From the NCBI GenBank assembly GCA_937901965.1, contig CALGSW010000014.1:1-64000 (forward strand): a DNA stretch of 64,000 nucleotides, written 5' to 3'. Below, piece by piece: positions 7,053 through 16,405 of this stretch (the stretch's first letter is position 1; every line of letters starts with the position of its first letter). The notes under the pieces were generated by a model, which searched no databases, was not told the origin of the DNA, and was given only the letters and a program-made list of their open reading frames with translations. The DNA is from an uncultured Bacteroidota bacterium (lineage in GTDB: Bacteria; Bacteroidota; Bacteroidia; Bacteroidales; UBA932). The translations under genes and the position numbers were made by a program.

Positions 7053-7181
7053 ATGCCCATGTCACACCAGATAAAATTTGAATACGAAGTAGAGACAGAG
7101 CTGATTGCCGGACTCTGTCCGGTGAGTGGAGAAGATGATTCCTTTGGTGACAATATCAACAAACGGGGTCTGCAATCTTAA
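7053..7181 (+). CDS. small ORF of 42 residues (possible leader or small protein)
   Basis: ATG to TAA, 42 codons, acidic (begins MPMSHQIKFEYEVETE), with one Cys in LIAGLCPVSGEDDSFG. Support comes from the -7 box just upstream and a hairpin/T-tract overlapping the stop codon, which together look like a minimal transcription unit. I recognise no family, no signal peptide and no amino-acid run of the attenuator type. It could be a small protein, a leader for nifJ, or a chance frame in a non-coding RNA. Confidence 0.35.
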   Translation: MPMSHQIKFEYEVETELIAGLCPVSGEDDSFGDNINKRGLQS

Positions 7182-7209
7182 AAGGATGTGCAGGCCATTT
7201 TTATTTTTT
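7167..7209 (+). terminator. hairpin plus T tract between the small ORF and nifJ
   Basis: GGTCTGCA (7167-7174) pairs with TGCAGGCC (7189-7196) with one G-T pair and a 14-base loop, followed by ATTTTTATTTTTT. The small ORF's stop codon lies in the loop. It acts as a terminator or attenuator ahead of nifJ. Confidence 0.55.
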
Positions 7210-7269
7210 AAGGGTGACCATATAACTAAAATTAATTATACATAAATACTAATAACTAAAATACCAGTT

Positions 7270-10200
7270 ATGGCAAAAGAAAAAAAATTCATTACCTGTG
7301 ATGGTAATTACGCAGCTGCACATGTAGCATACATGTTCAGCGAGCTTGCAGCCATATACCCAATCACACCATCTTCTACAATGGCAGAATATGTAGATGA
7401 ATGGTCCTCTTTTGGAAAGAAAAACCTCTTTGGAGAGCAGTTGAGGGTTGTTGAGATGCAGAGCGAAGGTGGAGCCGCAGGTGCTCTTCACGGTGCTCTG
7501 CAGGCAGGTGTGCTCGCCACCACTTTTACAGCTTCGCAGGGACTCCTGCTTATGATACCAAATATGTACAAAATTGCCGGAGAACTACTTCCAACAGTTT
7601 TCCACGTCTCTGCAAGAACTCTTGCGGCACAGGCACTCTCAATTTTTGGAGACCATTCAGATGTCATGGCTGCAAGACAAACAGGATTTGCTTTTCTTGC
7701 ATCTTCAAGCGTTCAGGAGGCACTGGATATGGGAGCAGTTGCACATCTTGCAACTCTGAAATCAAGAGTACCATTTGTGCACTTCTTTGACGGATTCAGA
7801 ACTTCCCATGAAATTCAGAAAATTGAAGACCTTGATCAGGATGCAATAAAGAAGATGATAAGTGAAAAATCACTTAAATCATTCAGACAAAAAGCCCTGA
7901 ACCCAATCAAACCTGTTACCAGAGGCACGGCTCAGAATCCTGACGTATTCTTCCAGGCAAGAGAGGCAAGCAATCCCTTCTATGATGCAGTTCCGGATAT
8001 TGTTGCAAGATACATGGGTGAAATTAGTGAACTAACAGGCCGTCATTATCTTCCTTTTGATTACTATGGAGACCCTCAGGCAGAAAACATAATTATTGCA
8101 ATGGGTTCGGTTTGCGAAACTATTCGTGAAGTTGTTGATCTCCAAATGGAAAAAGGAGAAAAAGTAGGTGTGCTTACAGTAAGACTTTACAGGCCATTCT
8201 CTGCAAAATATTTCTTCAGAGTTCTTCCAAAGAGTGTGAAAAGAATCGCCGTACTTGACAGAACAAAAGAGCCTGGTGCTGTAGGTGAGCCACTATATAT
8301 TGACATTAAATCTGCAATTGCGGAGAAGGGTGGTAAAATGCCTCTGATTGTTGGTGGCAGATACGGACTCTCTTCAAAAGACACAAGCCCTGCACAAATA
8401 CTATCTGTATTTGAAAATCTCAATATGAAAGAGCCTAAAAACGGTTTCACAATAGGTATTGTAGATGACGTAAGCTTTAAGTCTCTTCCTTTGAAAGAGG
8501 AGATAAGCATTGCAAAGAAGGGTGTGAAAGAGTGCAAATTCTATGGTCTTGGATCAGACGGAACAGTGGGGGCAAATAAGAACACCATTAAAATTATTGG
8601 AGAGACAACACCTAAGTATGTGCAGGCATATTTTGACTATGATTCAAAGAAGTCTGGCGGATATACATGCTCTCACCTTAGATTCGGAGATACACCAATC
8701 AACTCACCATACCTTGTCTCCACCCCTGATTTCGTTGCCTGTCACGTTACTTCATACATGAACAAATATGATGTACTTAAAGGCATTAAAAAAGGAGGTA
8801 CTTTCCTTCTGAACACATTATGGTCAATTGAAGAGACAGTTGATAAACTTCCAGATCATATTAAAGCAACCATAGCTAAAAAGCAGTTAAATCTTTACAT
8901 CATTAATGCAACTCAGATTGCTGAAGAGATAGGACTCGGAAACAGAACAAATACAATACTGCAAAGTGCATTCTTCAAGATAGCGAACATTATCCCGTTT
9001 GAGCAGGCTGTAAGTGAAATGAAACATGCTGCTGAAAAATCATACGGAAGAAAGGGGGATAAAATACTCCAGATGAACTATGCAGCAATTGACAGAGGAG
9101 CTGAGTATGTAAAAGTTGAAATCCCTACTGAGTGGAAGAACCTTACCGCAAAATTCCGTCCGTCAAGTTTTGACAGACTTGCACCGGATTGGGTAAGAAA
9201 TGTTGCCGACGTTGTAAATGCACAGGGTGGTAACGACCTGCCAGTAAGCGCATTCCTGCATCTTGAAGATGGAACGATTCCTGCCGGAACAGCAGCATAT
9301 GAAAAGAGGGGCATCGCCACTCACGTACCTGAATGGCAACCTGAGAACTGTATCCAGTGTAACCAATGTGCATACGTTTGCCCTCACGCAGCTATCCGTC
9401 CTTTCCTTATGAGCGAAGAAGAGCAAAGCCATGCACCTGCAGGAGTTAAAAAGGTAAAAGGTAATGGTCCATTCAAAGAGTATAGCTTTACAATCCAGGT
9501 TACTCCTTACGACTGTACAGGTTGCGGTAACTGTGCCGATGTTTGCCCTGCTAAGAGCAAAGCTTTAATAATGAAGCCTTTTGAAACTCAAGAGCACGAA
9601 CAGCACAACTTTGATTATATGCATGGTGTTGTTGGATATAAGGATACAATCCAGTCTAAGACACAGAATGTTAAGAATCTGCAGTTTGCTCAGCCATTAT
9701 TTGAGTTCTCCGGTGCATGCGCAGGTTGCGGTGAAACCCCTTATATCAAGGCTATCACACAACTTTACGGAGACAGAATGATGATTGCCAATGCAACAGG
9801 CTGTTCATCAATTTTTGGAGGTTCATTCCCTGCATCACCATACACAACTAACACTTCAGGACATGGTCCATCATGGGCTAATTCTCTCTTTGAAGATAAT
9901 GCTGAATACGGAATGGGTATGCGTCTTGGCTCTGAAAGAGTTCGTGACAGGGTTGCAAAACTTATGGCTGACGGACTTGAGTGCAAAGACTGCTCTGCAG
10001 AGATGAAAGTTCTGTTTGGTGAGTGGATAACCAAGCGCAATGATGCTGCAGCTACAAGAGAAATTTCAGACAAACTTATCCCTATGATAAGCGAGTGTGG
10101 ATGTACAATATGCAAAGAGTTGCTGGTACTTAAAGATTACTTCATTACAAGATCTCAGTGGATCTTTGGTGGAGACGGCTGGGCTTATGATATTGGATAC

Positions 10201-10803
10201 GGTGGACTCGACCACGTACTTGCATCAGGTGAAAATGTTAATGTACTGGTTCTGGACACTGAAGTATACTCAAACACAGGCGGACAGTCTTCAAAATCTA
10301 CACCTGTAGGAGCGGTAGCCAAATTTGCCACTTCCGGTAAGAAGATTCGCAAGAAAGACTTGGGAATGATGGCTATGAGTTATGGTTATGTTTATGTTGC
10401 TCAGGTAGCAATGGGAGCAAGTCATAATCAGCTTATGAATGTACTTAAGGAGGCAGAAGCATATGACGGACCATCTCTGATTATTGCCTATGCACCTTGT
10501 ATCAGCCATGGCCTTAAGAACGGAATGGGTGCTTCGCAGCGTGAGGAGAAGATGGCAGTTGAGTGCGGATACTGGCAGCTTTACCGCTTCAACCCGATGC
10601 TTGAGGCTGAGGGTAAGAATCCATTCACTCTGGACAGTAAAGAGCCTGACTGGACTAAATTCCAGGAGTTCCTTAACGGAGAAGTGCGCTATACATCACT
10701 GAGAGCAACTTTCCCTGAGGAGGCTGAGACTCTGTTCAAGCTAACTGAGGAGTATGCAAAGAAGCGTTACAACTCTTACAAGAGGATGGCTGAACACTTC
10801 TAG
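7270..10803 (+). CDS. nifJ: pyruvate:ferredoxin (flavodoxin) oxidoreductase, single-chain
   Basis: 1177 residues, the usual length of the homodimeric enzyme, which oxidatively decarboxylates pyruvate to acetyl-CoA and CO2 and reduces ferredoxin. Domains in order: alpha-type pyrophosphate-binding part (~1-250), transketolase-C-like part (~260-400), gamma domain (~420-620), a two-cluster ferredoxin domain with CIQCNQCAYVCP near 694 and CTGCGNCADVCP near 749, then the TPP-binding beta domain with GACAGCGETPY near 819 and GDGWAYDIGYGG near 971. All cluster Cys are present. It marks an anaerobic lifestyle and would supply the reduced ferredoxin pool that the aldehyde oxidoreductase at 58559 also feeds. 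It may be preceded by an attenuator-like hairpin at 7167. Confidence 0.96.
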   Translation: MAKEKKFITCDGNYAAAHVAYMFSELAAIYPITPSSTMAEYVDEWSSFGKKNLFGEQLRVVEMQSEGGAAGALHGALQAGVLATTFTASQGLLLMIPNMYKIAGELLPTVFHVSARTLAAQALSIFGDHSDVMAARQTGFAFLASSSVQEALDMGAVAHLATLKSRVPFVHFFDGFRTSHEIQKIEDLDQDAIKKMISEKSLKSFRQKALNPIKPVTRGTAQNPDVFFQAREASNPFYDAVPDIVARYMGEISELTGRHYLPFDYYGDPQAENIIIAMGSVCETIREVVDLQMEKGEKVGVLTVRLYRPFSAKYFFRVLPKSVKRIAVLDRTKEPGAVGEPLYIDIKSAIAEKGGKMPLIVGGRYGLSSKDTSPAQILSVFENLNMKEPKNGFTIGIVDDVSFKSLPLKEEISIAKKGVKECKFYGLGSDGTVGANKNTIKIIGETTPKYVQAYFDYDSKKSGGYTCSHLRFGDTPINSPYLVSTPDFVACHVTSYMNKYDVLKGIKKGGTFLLNTLWSIEETVDKLPDHIKATIAKKQLNLYIINATQIAEEIGLGNRTNTILQSAFFKIANIIPFEQAVSEMKHAAEKSYGRKGDKILQMNYAAIDRGAEYVKVEIPTEWKNLTAKFRPSSFDRLAPDWVRNVADVVNAQGGNDLPVSAFLHLEDGTIPAGTAAYEKRGIATHVPEWQPENCIQCNQCAYVCPHAAIRPFLMSEEEQSHAPAGVKKVKGNGPFKEYSFTIQVTPYDCTGCGNCADVCPAKSKALIMKPFETQEHEQHNFDYMHGVVGYKDTIQSKTQNVKNLQFAQPLFEFSGACAGCGETPYIKAITQLYGDRMMIANATGCSSIFGGSFPASPYTTNTSGHGPSWANSLFEDNAEYGMGMRLGSERVRDRVAKLMADGLECKDCSAEMKVLFGEWITKRNDAAATREISDKLIPMISECGCTICKELLVLKDYFITRSQWIFGGDGWAYDIGYGGLDHVLASGENVNVLVLDTEVYSNTGGQSSKSTPVGAVAKFATSGKKIRKKDLGMMAMSYGYVYVAQVAMGASHNQLMNVLKEAEAYDGPSLIIAYAPCISHGLKNGMGASQREEKMAVECGYWQLYRFNPMLEAEGKNPFTLDSKEPDWTKFQEFLNGEVRYTSLRATFPEEAETLFKLTEEYAKKRYNSYKRMAEHF

Positions 10804-10826
10804 AAGCAACTTCCATATTAATTAGA

Positions 10827-10860
10827 AACAGGTGCTCCCAAAAGGGGCACCTGTTATTTT
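10827..10860 (+). terminator. nifJ terminator
   Basis: 12-bp stem 10827-10838 with 10844-10855 (one G-T pair), 5-base loop, then ATTTT. It starts 23 bases after the stop codon. A related sequence occurs in inverted orientation near 11065-11086, beyond the adjacent repeat. Confidence 0.8.
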
Positions 10861-10868
10861 ATGCCCCT

Positions 10869-11055
10869 TCCCCCCGTCAGAAGTCCTGTTAATACAATTC
10901 GCTTTTTCTTAACGCTTTTTTTCTTGCTTTTTTCGGGGCCTGCGGAACTCCTCCCTCTCGGTCGTCAAACATCCTCGGCCTTTTTTCCGAAAAAACCTGC
11001 GAGAAAAAGACTAAAAAAGCTCAACTTTGTATTAACAGGACTTCTGACGGGGGGA
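10869..11055. repeat. 29-bp perfect inverted repeat with 129-bp spacer between convergent genes
   Basis: Arms 10869-10897 and 11027-11055 are exact reverse complements over 29 bases and end in a run of six C or G. The 129-bp spacer has C/T-rich runs and no credible gene. Outside the arms, GGTGCTCCCAAAAGG on the left and CCTTTTGGGAACACC on the right are also near-complementary, so the whole 10831-11086 region is a long imperfect palindrome. It fills the 307-bp gap between nifJ and ftcD, which converge here. It resembles a MITE-like or intergenic palindromic element. Confidence 0.88.
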
Positions 11056-11110
11056 TTCAAAAAAAGTGCTCCTTTTGGGAACACCTTTTCTTAAAATTCT
11101 AGTGTAATTT

Positions 11111-12814
11111 TTACTTTGAGGAGAGTGTTGCCAGCACGGCATCTATAATACGTTTTTCGCGGCCGGCGGTCAAATTGTAGATCTCCTGTGCCTCAGCAAC
11201 AAGTTTGTCTGCAACGGCACGGTCTTTAAGGTCAACCGAATTTATTCTTACGTTCATATAAGCTCCGTAGATGGCAGATCTTACTGCAAGGGCTCCCACC
11301 CCTGCGTCTGAAACGGAGTTGGGATTTCCCTCTTTAACCATCTCCTCAATAAGATCAAATGCTGAATATGCAACCTTCATTGTCCTCAGCGGAATTTCAG
11401 TGGCATACTGTGTTGCGGCCTGAATGGCAGCACTTCTGGCAGATTTTTCGGCATCACTCTCTTTCGGAAGTCCAAATGCCTCCATTATTTTGTTAAATGA
11501 ATTTGTATCCTCATCTACAAGGAAAAGCATCTCATTCATAATAGACTGACCCTTTTCTGCCCATTTTGAGAACTCTTCCCACCTGTGATCCCAACCGGCT
11601 TTATGTGACGACAAATTTGCCACCATAGTTCCTAATGCTGCTCCCAGTGCTCCCATATATGCAGAAACCGACCCTCCTCCCGGAGCCGGGGATTCACTTG
11701 CAGTAAGATTGGCAAATCCCTTTGCTGTTAAATCAATCAATTTAGGCGCTGATCCCTCTTCCAGAAGATATTCAATTACCTTCTCTTTAGGGTCAAATGG
11801 TTTTAAATCATCCAATCCCATTGATTTTACAGCAATCTTAATTATCTCCTCTTCATTCACCCCTGCAGATCTCTGCTGCTTTGCCAGGTAGTGCTTACCT
11901 GCATCAATAAGAACCTTCTTAGGGATTAGCCCCACAATTTCACTTCCTGTTACCCTTATTCCTCTTGCAGCTGCCTTCTCAACAACTTCATCAAAAGCAA
12001 CATGAACCGGAGTTTGCGAAATATTGGTAACATTCATTGAAACCTGGGCTATTCCATACTCCTCAATAAACCATCCTATAGCCTTGCATCCCTTTAATGT
12101 ACCGGGTATCCAAATATCTTTTCCATTCTCATCTTTTACCACCTTTCCTGTAATGGGATTCCCATCTCTCTTCTTTCTCCCCTTCTCCCTTACATCAAAA
12201 GCAATAGCATTTGCTCTCCTGGTTGAAGTTGTATTGAGATTGTAGTTTATTGCAACCAGAAAATCCCTTGCGCCTATTGCTGTAGCACCTGTCAAAGCAA
12301 CCCGGTCATTAAACTCGCCCGGTCCAAAGTCTGGTCTCCACTCAGCAGACGAAATCCTTTTTGCCAGTCCTTCGTATTCGCCGGATCTGCAATTTGCCAG
12401 GTTCGCTCTCTCAGGTTTATATGCTGCACTTTCATAGCAAAATACAGGGATTCCAAGTTCATCTCCCACCCTTTTTGCAAGAGCTCTTGCATATTCGGCA
12501 GTCTCCTCCATTGTTATTCCGGCGATTGGAATAAAAGGACATACATCAGTTGCCCCCATTCTTGGATGCTCACCATGATGAGACCTCATATCTATTAACT
12601 CCCCTGCCTTTTTAATTGCCTTAAAAGCCGCATCTGACACAGCTTCCGGTGTTCCGACAAATGTAACAACCGTTCTGTTGGTAGCTGCACCCGGATCAAC
12701 ATTCAGGAGTTTAACACCCTCTACCCTCTCAATCTCATCTGTGATCTGTTTAATCACTTGCATGTTGCGACCTTCGCTGAAATTAGGTACGCATTCAATT
12801 AATTTCTGAAGCAT
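11111..12814 (-). CDS. ftcD: bifunctional glutamate formimidoyltransferase / formimidoyl-THF cyclodeaminase
   Basis: 567 residues, with both activities in one chain as in animals. Residues ~1-330 are the formiminotransferase (LIECVPNFSEGRNM at the start, HHGEHPRMGATD near 80), which moves the formimino group of formiminoglutamate to tetrahydrofolate. Residues ~355-565 are the cyclodeaminase domain (ESPAPGGGSVSAYMG near 375), which gives 5,10-methenyl-THF and ammonia. The enzyme ends histidine degradation, yielding glutamate and a one-carbon unit. It is the last gene of the hutH-hutI-MBL-ftcD operon, 32 bases after the MBL gene. Its 3' end faces the large inverted repeat. Confidence 0.95.
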   Translation of the reverse strand: MLQKLIECVPNFSEGRNMQVIKQITDEIERVEGVKLLNVDPGAATNRTVVTFVGTPEAVSDAAFKAIKKAGELIDMRSHHGEHPRMGATDVCPFIPIAGITMEETAEYARALAKRVGDELGIPVFCYESAAYKPERANLANCRSGEYEGLAKRISSAEWRPDFGPGEFNDRVALTGATAIGARDFLVAINYNLNTTSTRRANAIAFDVREKGRKKRDGNPITGKVVKDENGKDIWIPGTLKGCKAIGWFIEEYGIAQVSMNVTNISQTPVHVAFDEVVEKAAARGIRVTGSEIVGLIPKKVLIDAGKHYLAKQQRSAGVNEEEIIKIAVKSMGLDDLKPFDPKEKVIEYLLEEGSAPKLIDLTAKGFANLTASESPAPGGGSVSAYMGALGAALGTMVANLSSHKAGWDHRWEEFSKWAEKGQSIMNEMLFLVDEDTNSFNKIMEAFGLPKESDAEKSARSAAIQAATQYATEIPLRTMKVAYSAFDLIEEMVKEGNPNSVSDAGVGALAVRSAIYGAYMNVRINSVDLKDRAVADKLVAEAQEIYNLTAGREKRIIDAVLATLSSK

Positions 12815-12846
12815 TACAATATTTATTATTTCAATATATAATTATT

Positions 12847-13491
12847 TCACTGAGTGATCAACTCAATACCCACAGGCATCTTCAATTTCAAACTATCAAT
12901 ATCAAGTTGAAAGAAGTGATATGGAAATACACTTTCAGGTCTAATCAACTCTACAGCTTTGATAAACATTTCATCACTCATGGTATATGGCAAATTTTTT
13001 GGCAAGAATGCCAAATCAACTCTGCCAATCTCTCTCATTTCCGGAATAATCTCAGTATCTCCTGCTATATATATAATATAACCTCCAAAATTCAAAAGAT
13101 AACCATTTCCCTCTCCTCTTGGATGAAACGGCAGCCCGTCCTCTCTTTTGTTCTCTATATTATATGCATACACAGCCTTAATTACGATACCCTCATAGCC
13201 AATGGATTCTCCCTGTTTGAGTGCATTGGCTCTATGAATACTTTTTGCTGCCTCTTCACTTGTAATATAAACTGTTCTCTCTGAATCTATATGAACAAGT
13301 GCTTTGTTGTCCAGATGATCGTAATGATGATGTGTTATAAGTATGAGATCTGCCTTTGGTTGCAGAGAGTAGTCCGCCACCTCGCTGTAAGGATCAACAA
13401 ATATATTCTTGCCGGCCCATTGAATTAAAAGGGAGGCGTGTCCCAGATGTAGTATGGCAATTTCGCCAAGCGGAGTTGTGAATCTTGTCAT
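12847..13491 (-). CDS. MBL-fold metal-dependent hydrolase (UlaG-like)
   Basis: 214 residues. The metallo-beta-lactamase motif HHHYDH is at 54-59 in LILITHHHYDHLDN, a later metal ligand lies in IYIAGDTE near 142, and a C-terminal His in FPYHFFQLD near 190. Short UlaG-like enzymes of this group act as lactonases or phosphodiesterases, and many are uncharacterised. Its place inside the hut operon (27 bases after hutI, 32 before ftcD) suggests a role in or around histidine or urocanate breakdown, but no reaction is established. Confidence 0.85.
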   Translation of the reverse strand: MTRFTTPLGEIAILHLGHASLLIQWAGKNIFVDPYSEVADYSLQPKADLILITHHHYDHLDNKALVHIDSERTVYITSEEAAKSIHRANALKQGESIGYEGIVIKAVYAYNIENKREDGLPFHPRGEGNGYLLNFGGYIIYIAGDTEIIPEMREIGRVDLAFLPKNLPYTMSDEMFIKAVELIRPESVFPYHFFQLDIDSLKLKMPVGIELITQ

Positions 13492-13518
13492 GACTTAAAA
13501 ATTATGGTTTACACATTA

Positions 13519-14790
13519 TTATATCTTAACACCACCTATCCAAATCTGTTCAACCAGAGGAGAAGTAAATGTATATGGTATAAAATCCAGTGTTGGCAAT
13601 CCTCTGGCAACAATGAAATTTGCCCTCTTTCCTCTTGCAAAAGACCCGTGACTTTCAGAAAGGCCCATTGCATATGCTCCATTTATTGTGACAGCATTTA
13701 CAATCTCTTCTGTAGTCATTTTATACTTCAAAGCAGCAAGAGCCATGATAAATCTCATATCTCCGTATGGCGAAGAACCAGGATTGTAATTAGTTGCCAG
13801 GGCTACTGCCAATCCGTTGTCAATCATTTTTCTACCATTTGCATACTCCATTTCCAGAAAAAAAGTTGAACCCGGTAAAAGGGTTGCCATGGTTTCGCTG
13901 TATTTTAACAGCGCATATTCTTCATCTCCAGTAAATTCCAGATGGTCAACAGAGATTGCATTATACTTTACTCCTACCTGAACTCCTCCTGAAAAGCTCA
14001 TCTGATTTGCATGGACCTTAGCCCTAAGTCCATACTTTTCACCGGCATTCAATATTCTGTCAGTATCTTCAACTGAGAAAAAACCATCTTCAGTAAAAAC
14101 ATCAATATAGTCTGCCAGCTCTTCAGTTGCAATTACCGGTATCATTTCGTTGATAATTTCATTAACATACTCCTCTTTCCTGCCTGAGTACCTTGCCGGA
14201 ACTGCATGAGCCCCCAGAAAGGTTGTTCTTACAGTCAGAGGTGTCTCAATCCCAATCCTCTTTGCAACTCTCAGCATCTTTATCTCATCTTGTGGATTGA
14301 GGCCGTAACCGCTCTTTATTTCAACGGCCGCTGTCCCCTGAGAGATAATCTCCCTTGCCCTTTGAACACTTTGCCTGAAGAGCTCTTCTTCACTGGTTTC
14401 ATGAAGGAGTTGTGCCGAGTTTAGTATACCACCACCTCTTTTAGCTATCTCCTGATAAGACAAGCCCCTCACTTTGTCAATAAACTCCCTTTCACGGCTC
14501 CCCGCATAGACAAGATGTGTATGAGAATCACAAAAGGCAGGAATTAAAGTAGCTCCCTCTAAATCTACAATTTCGTCTGCCTGATTCTCCACCCAATACT
14601 CAATTCCATTAGAAGAGAGCCCCTTAAGTGTCTCCATTGAACCAAAGTCACTTATCTTTTCTCCATCAACAGCCAGATAAGCATCCTCCATTAAATTTAG
14701 TACAGACATCTCCCTCCCAGCACGTTTGTTAACCGGCTCACCATGTTCCACCTGAACAAGCTTACCGATATTGATAAAAAGACGCTTCAT
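13519..14790 (-). CDS. hutI: imidazolonepropionase
   Basis: 423 residues, amidohydrolase superfamily. Hydrolyses 4-imidazolone-5-propionate to N-formimino-L-glutamate in histidine degradation. Metal ligands are seen in FCDSHTHLVYAG (His90, His92), with further ligands around KVHANQMS and SVDHLEFTGD and the conserved Asn-rich ATNYNPGSSP near 335. Length is normal. It begins 7 bases after hutH stops, so translation is probably coupled. Product feeds ftcD two genes downstream. Confidence 0.96.
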   Translation of the reverse strand: MKRLFINIGKLVQVEHGEPVNKRAGREMSVLNLMEDAYLAVDGEKISDFGSMETLKGLSSNGIEYWVENQADEIVDLEGATLIPAFCDSHTHLVYAGSREREFIDKVRGLSYQEIAKRGGGILNSAQLLHETSEEELFRQSVQRAREIISQGTAAVEIKSGYGLNPQDEIKMLRVAKRIGIETPLTVRTTFLGAHAVPARYSGRKEEYVNEIINEMIPVIATEELADYIDVFTEDGFFSVEDTDRILNAGEKYGLRAKVHANQMSFSGGVQVGVKYNAISVDHLEFTGDEEYALLKYSETMATLLPGSTFFLEMEYANGRKMIDNGLAVALATNYNPGSSPYGDMRFIMALAALKYKMTTEEIVNAVTINGAYAMGLSESHGSFARGKRANFIVARGLPTLDFIPYTFTSPLVEQIWIGGVKI

Positions 14791-14797
14791 TGTCAGT

Positions 14798-16285
14798 TTA
14801 GTTTTTAAAAGAGCTCAGGAAATCTTTTGATTTTTGCATATGAGTATACATAACCTCATCCTCCTCAATAAATGGGACTATTTTTCTGTATTTGTCTATC
14901 AGATTCTCAATTATATCTGAAGATTTCATTGGCCTTCTGAATTCAAATGCCTGAGCAGCATTCATTAATTCAATTGCCAGAATCTTTTCCACATTGTCAA
15001 CTACTTTATAACATTTAGTAGCAGCATTGGCACCCATGCTCACATGATCCTCCTGACCCTGTGATGAGTCAATTGTATCAATGCAGGCCGGAGTTGCCAG
15101 CTGTTTGTTCTGACTCACGACAGAGGCCTGGGCATATTGCGGAATCATAAAGCCTGAGTTAAGTCCCGGATGGGCAACAAGAAACGAAGGAAGTCCTCTT
15201 TTACCTGAGATAAGCTGATATGTTCTTCTTTCTGAAATGCTCCCTATTTCTGCCATTGCAATTGACAGCATATCAAGAGGAAGAGCAAGTGGTTGTCCAT
15301 GAAAATTACCTGCCGAAACAATTATATCCTCATCCGGCAATATTGTTGGATTGTCAGTAGCACTGTTCAACTCAGTTTCAAAAGCATTTTCAATATATTT
15401 GAGAGCATCCTTTGTAGCACCATGTACCTGAGGAACACACCTGAATGAATAGGGATCCTGAACATGAGCCTTATAATGCGAAGCAATTTCGCTACCCTCT
15501 AGTATTTTTCTGATGTTTGCTGCAGTCTCAACCTGCCCTTTGTGAGCTCTGATAGCGTGTACTCCCTCAGTAAAAGGCTCCACCCTTCCGTCAAACGCCT
15601 CAAGTGAAAGTGAGGCAATTAAATCTGCTATTTCACTCAATTTCTTGGCCTTCATGAAGTTCCAAATGCTATAAGCAAGCATAAACTGAGTCCCATTCAA
15701 AAGAGCCAGCCCCTCCTTTGATGCAAGTTCAAGGGGTTGCCAGCCGAAAATTGCATTTACTGAAGCCGAATCTCTCCTATCACCTTTATACCAAACCTCC
15801 CCCATTCCTATCAGAGGAAGTGACATATTTGCAAGTGGTGCCAGGTCTCCCGAAGCCCCGAGAGAACCTTGCTGATATACAACCGGAATAACCTCCTCAT
15901 TATACATGTCCACAAGCCTGTTTACTGTCTCTAATCTCACACCTGAATAACCATAAGACAAAGATTTTATTTTGAGTAGCAGCATCAGTCTTACAATTTC
16001 AGAAGGAACCTCTTCACCTATTCCACATGCGTGAGACATTACAAGATTCTTCTGCAACTGAGATAATTGATTCTTATCAACCGTAACATTGCACAGCGAC
16101 CCAAAACCTGTGGTGATACCATATATGGGCTCTTTCTGATTCTCCATTCGCCTGTCCAGATAATTTCTGCAATCTGATATCCTTTTCACAAGTTCAGAAG
16201 AGAGAGAGATCTTTTTACCTCCCCTTGAAAGTTCATAAACTTCAGACAGCGAATGATGTTTCAGGCTTAAATGAAATGAGTCCAT
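14798..16285 (-). CDS. hutH: histidine ammonia-lyase
   Basis: 495 residues. Deaminates histidine to urocanate. The Ala144-Ser145-Gly146 triad in GSLGASGDLAPLA forms the MIO electrophile; Tyr in YGITTGFGSL near 55 and the SQGQEDHVSMGA segment near 405 are also conserved. First gene of the minus-strand hut operon. Upstream, the minus strand carries TATATTTG (16331-16324), a good -7 box. The next enzyme, urocanase (hutU), is not in this operon or window. Confidence 0.97.
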   Translation of the reverse strand: MDSFHLSLKHHSLSEVYELSRGGKKISLSSELVKRISDCRNYLDRRMENQKEPIYGITTGFGSLCNVTVDKNQLSQLQKNLVMSHACGIGEEVPSEIVRLMLLLKIKSLSYGYSGVRLETVNRLVDMYNEEVIPVVYQQGSLGASGDLAPLANMSLPLIGMGEVWYKGDRRDSASVNAIFGWQPLELASKEGLALLNGTQFMLAYSIWNFMKAKKLSEIADLIASLSLEAFDGRVEPFTEGVHAIRAHKGQVETAANIRKILEGSEIASHYKAHVQDPYSFRCVPQVHGATKDALKYIENAFETELNSATDNPTILPDEDIIVSAGNFHGQPLALPLDMLSIAMAEIGSISERRTYQLISGKRGLPSFLVAHPGLNSGFMIPQYAQASVVSQNKQLATPACIDTIDSSQGQEDHVSMGANAATKCYKVVDNVEKILAIELMNAAQAFEFRRPMKSSDIIENLIDKYRKIVPFIEEDEVMYTHMQKSKDFLSSFKN

Positions 16286-16323
16286 ATGGCTTATATTTTA
16301 TTATATTTTTGATTATTTTTCTA

Positions 16324-16331
16324 CAAATATA
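16324..16331 (-). promoter_or_regulatory. -7 box of the hut operon
   Basis: TATATTTG on the minus strand, 38 bases upstream of the hutH ATG. No TTG at the exact -33 distance. Confidence 0.45.
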
Positions 16332-16359
16332 AAACAAAAGAGTCAATTAGTCCTAAAAA

Positions 16360-16389
16360 AAAGAGGCTGCCTTACTGGGCAGCCTCTTT
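16360..16389 (-). terminator. terminator of the SusC/SusD operon
   Basis: 12-bp perfect stem (16360-16371 with 16378-16389), 6-base loop, followed on the minus strand by a run of T. It lies 17 bases beyond the susD stop. Confidence 0.85.
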
Positions 16390-16405
16390 GGGGAACTAAA
16401 CCTTT

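Noticed and set aside
10861..11094. A 77-codon open frame on the plus strand between nifJ and ftcD
   Set aside because: It lies wholly on the large inverted repeat and its spacer, has a biased Phe/Leu/Pro/Lys composition from C/T runs, and no promoter or family support.
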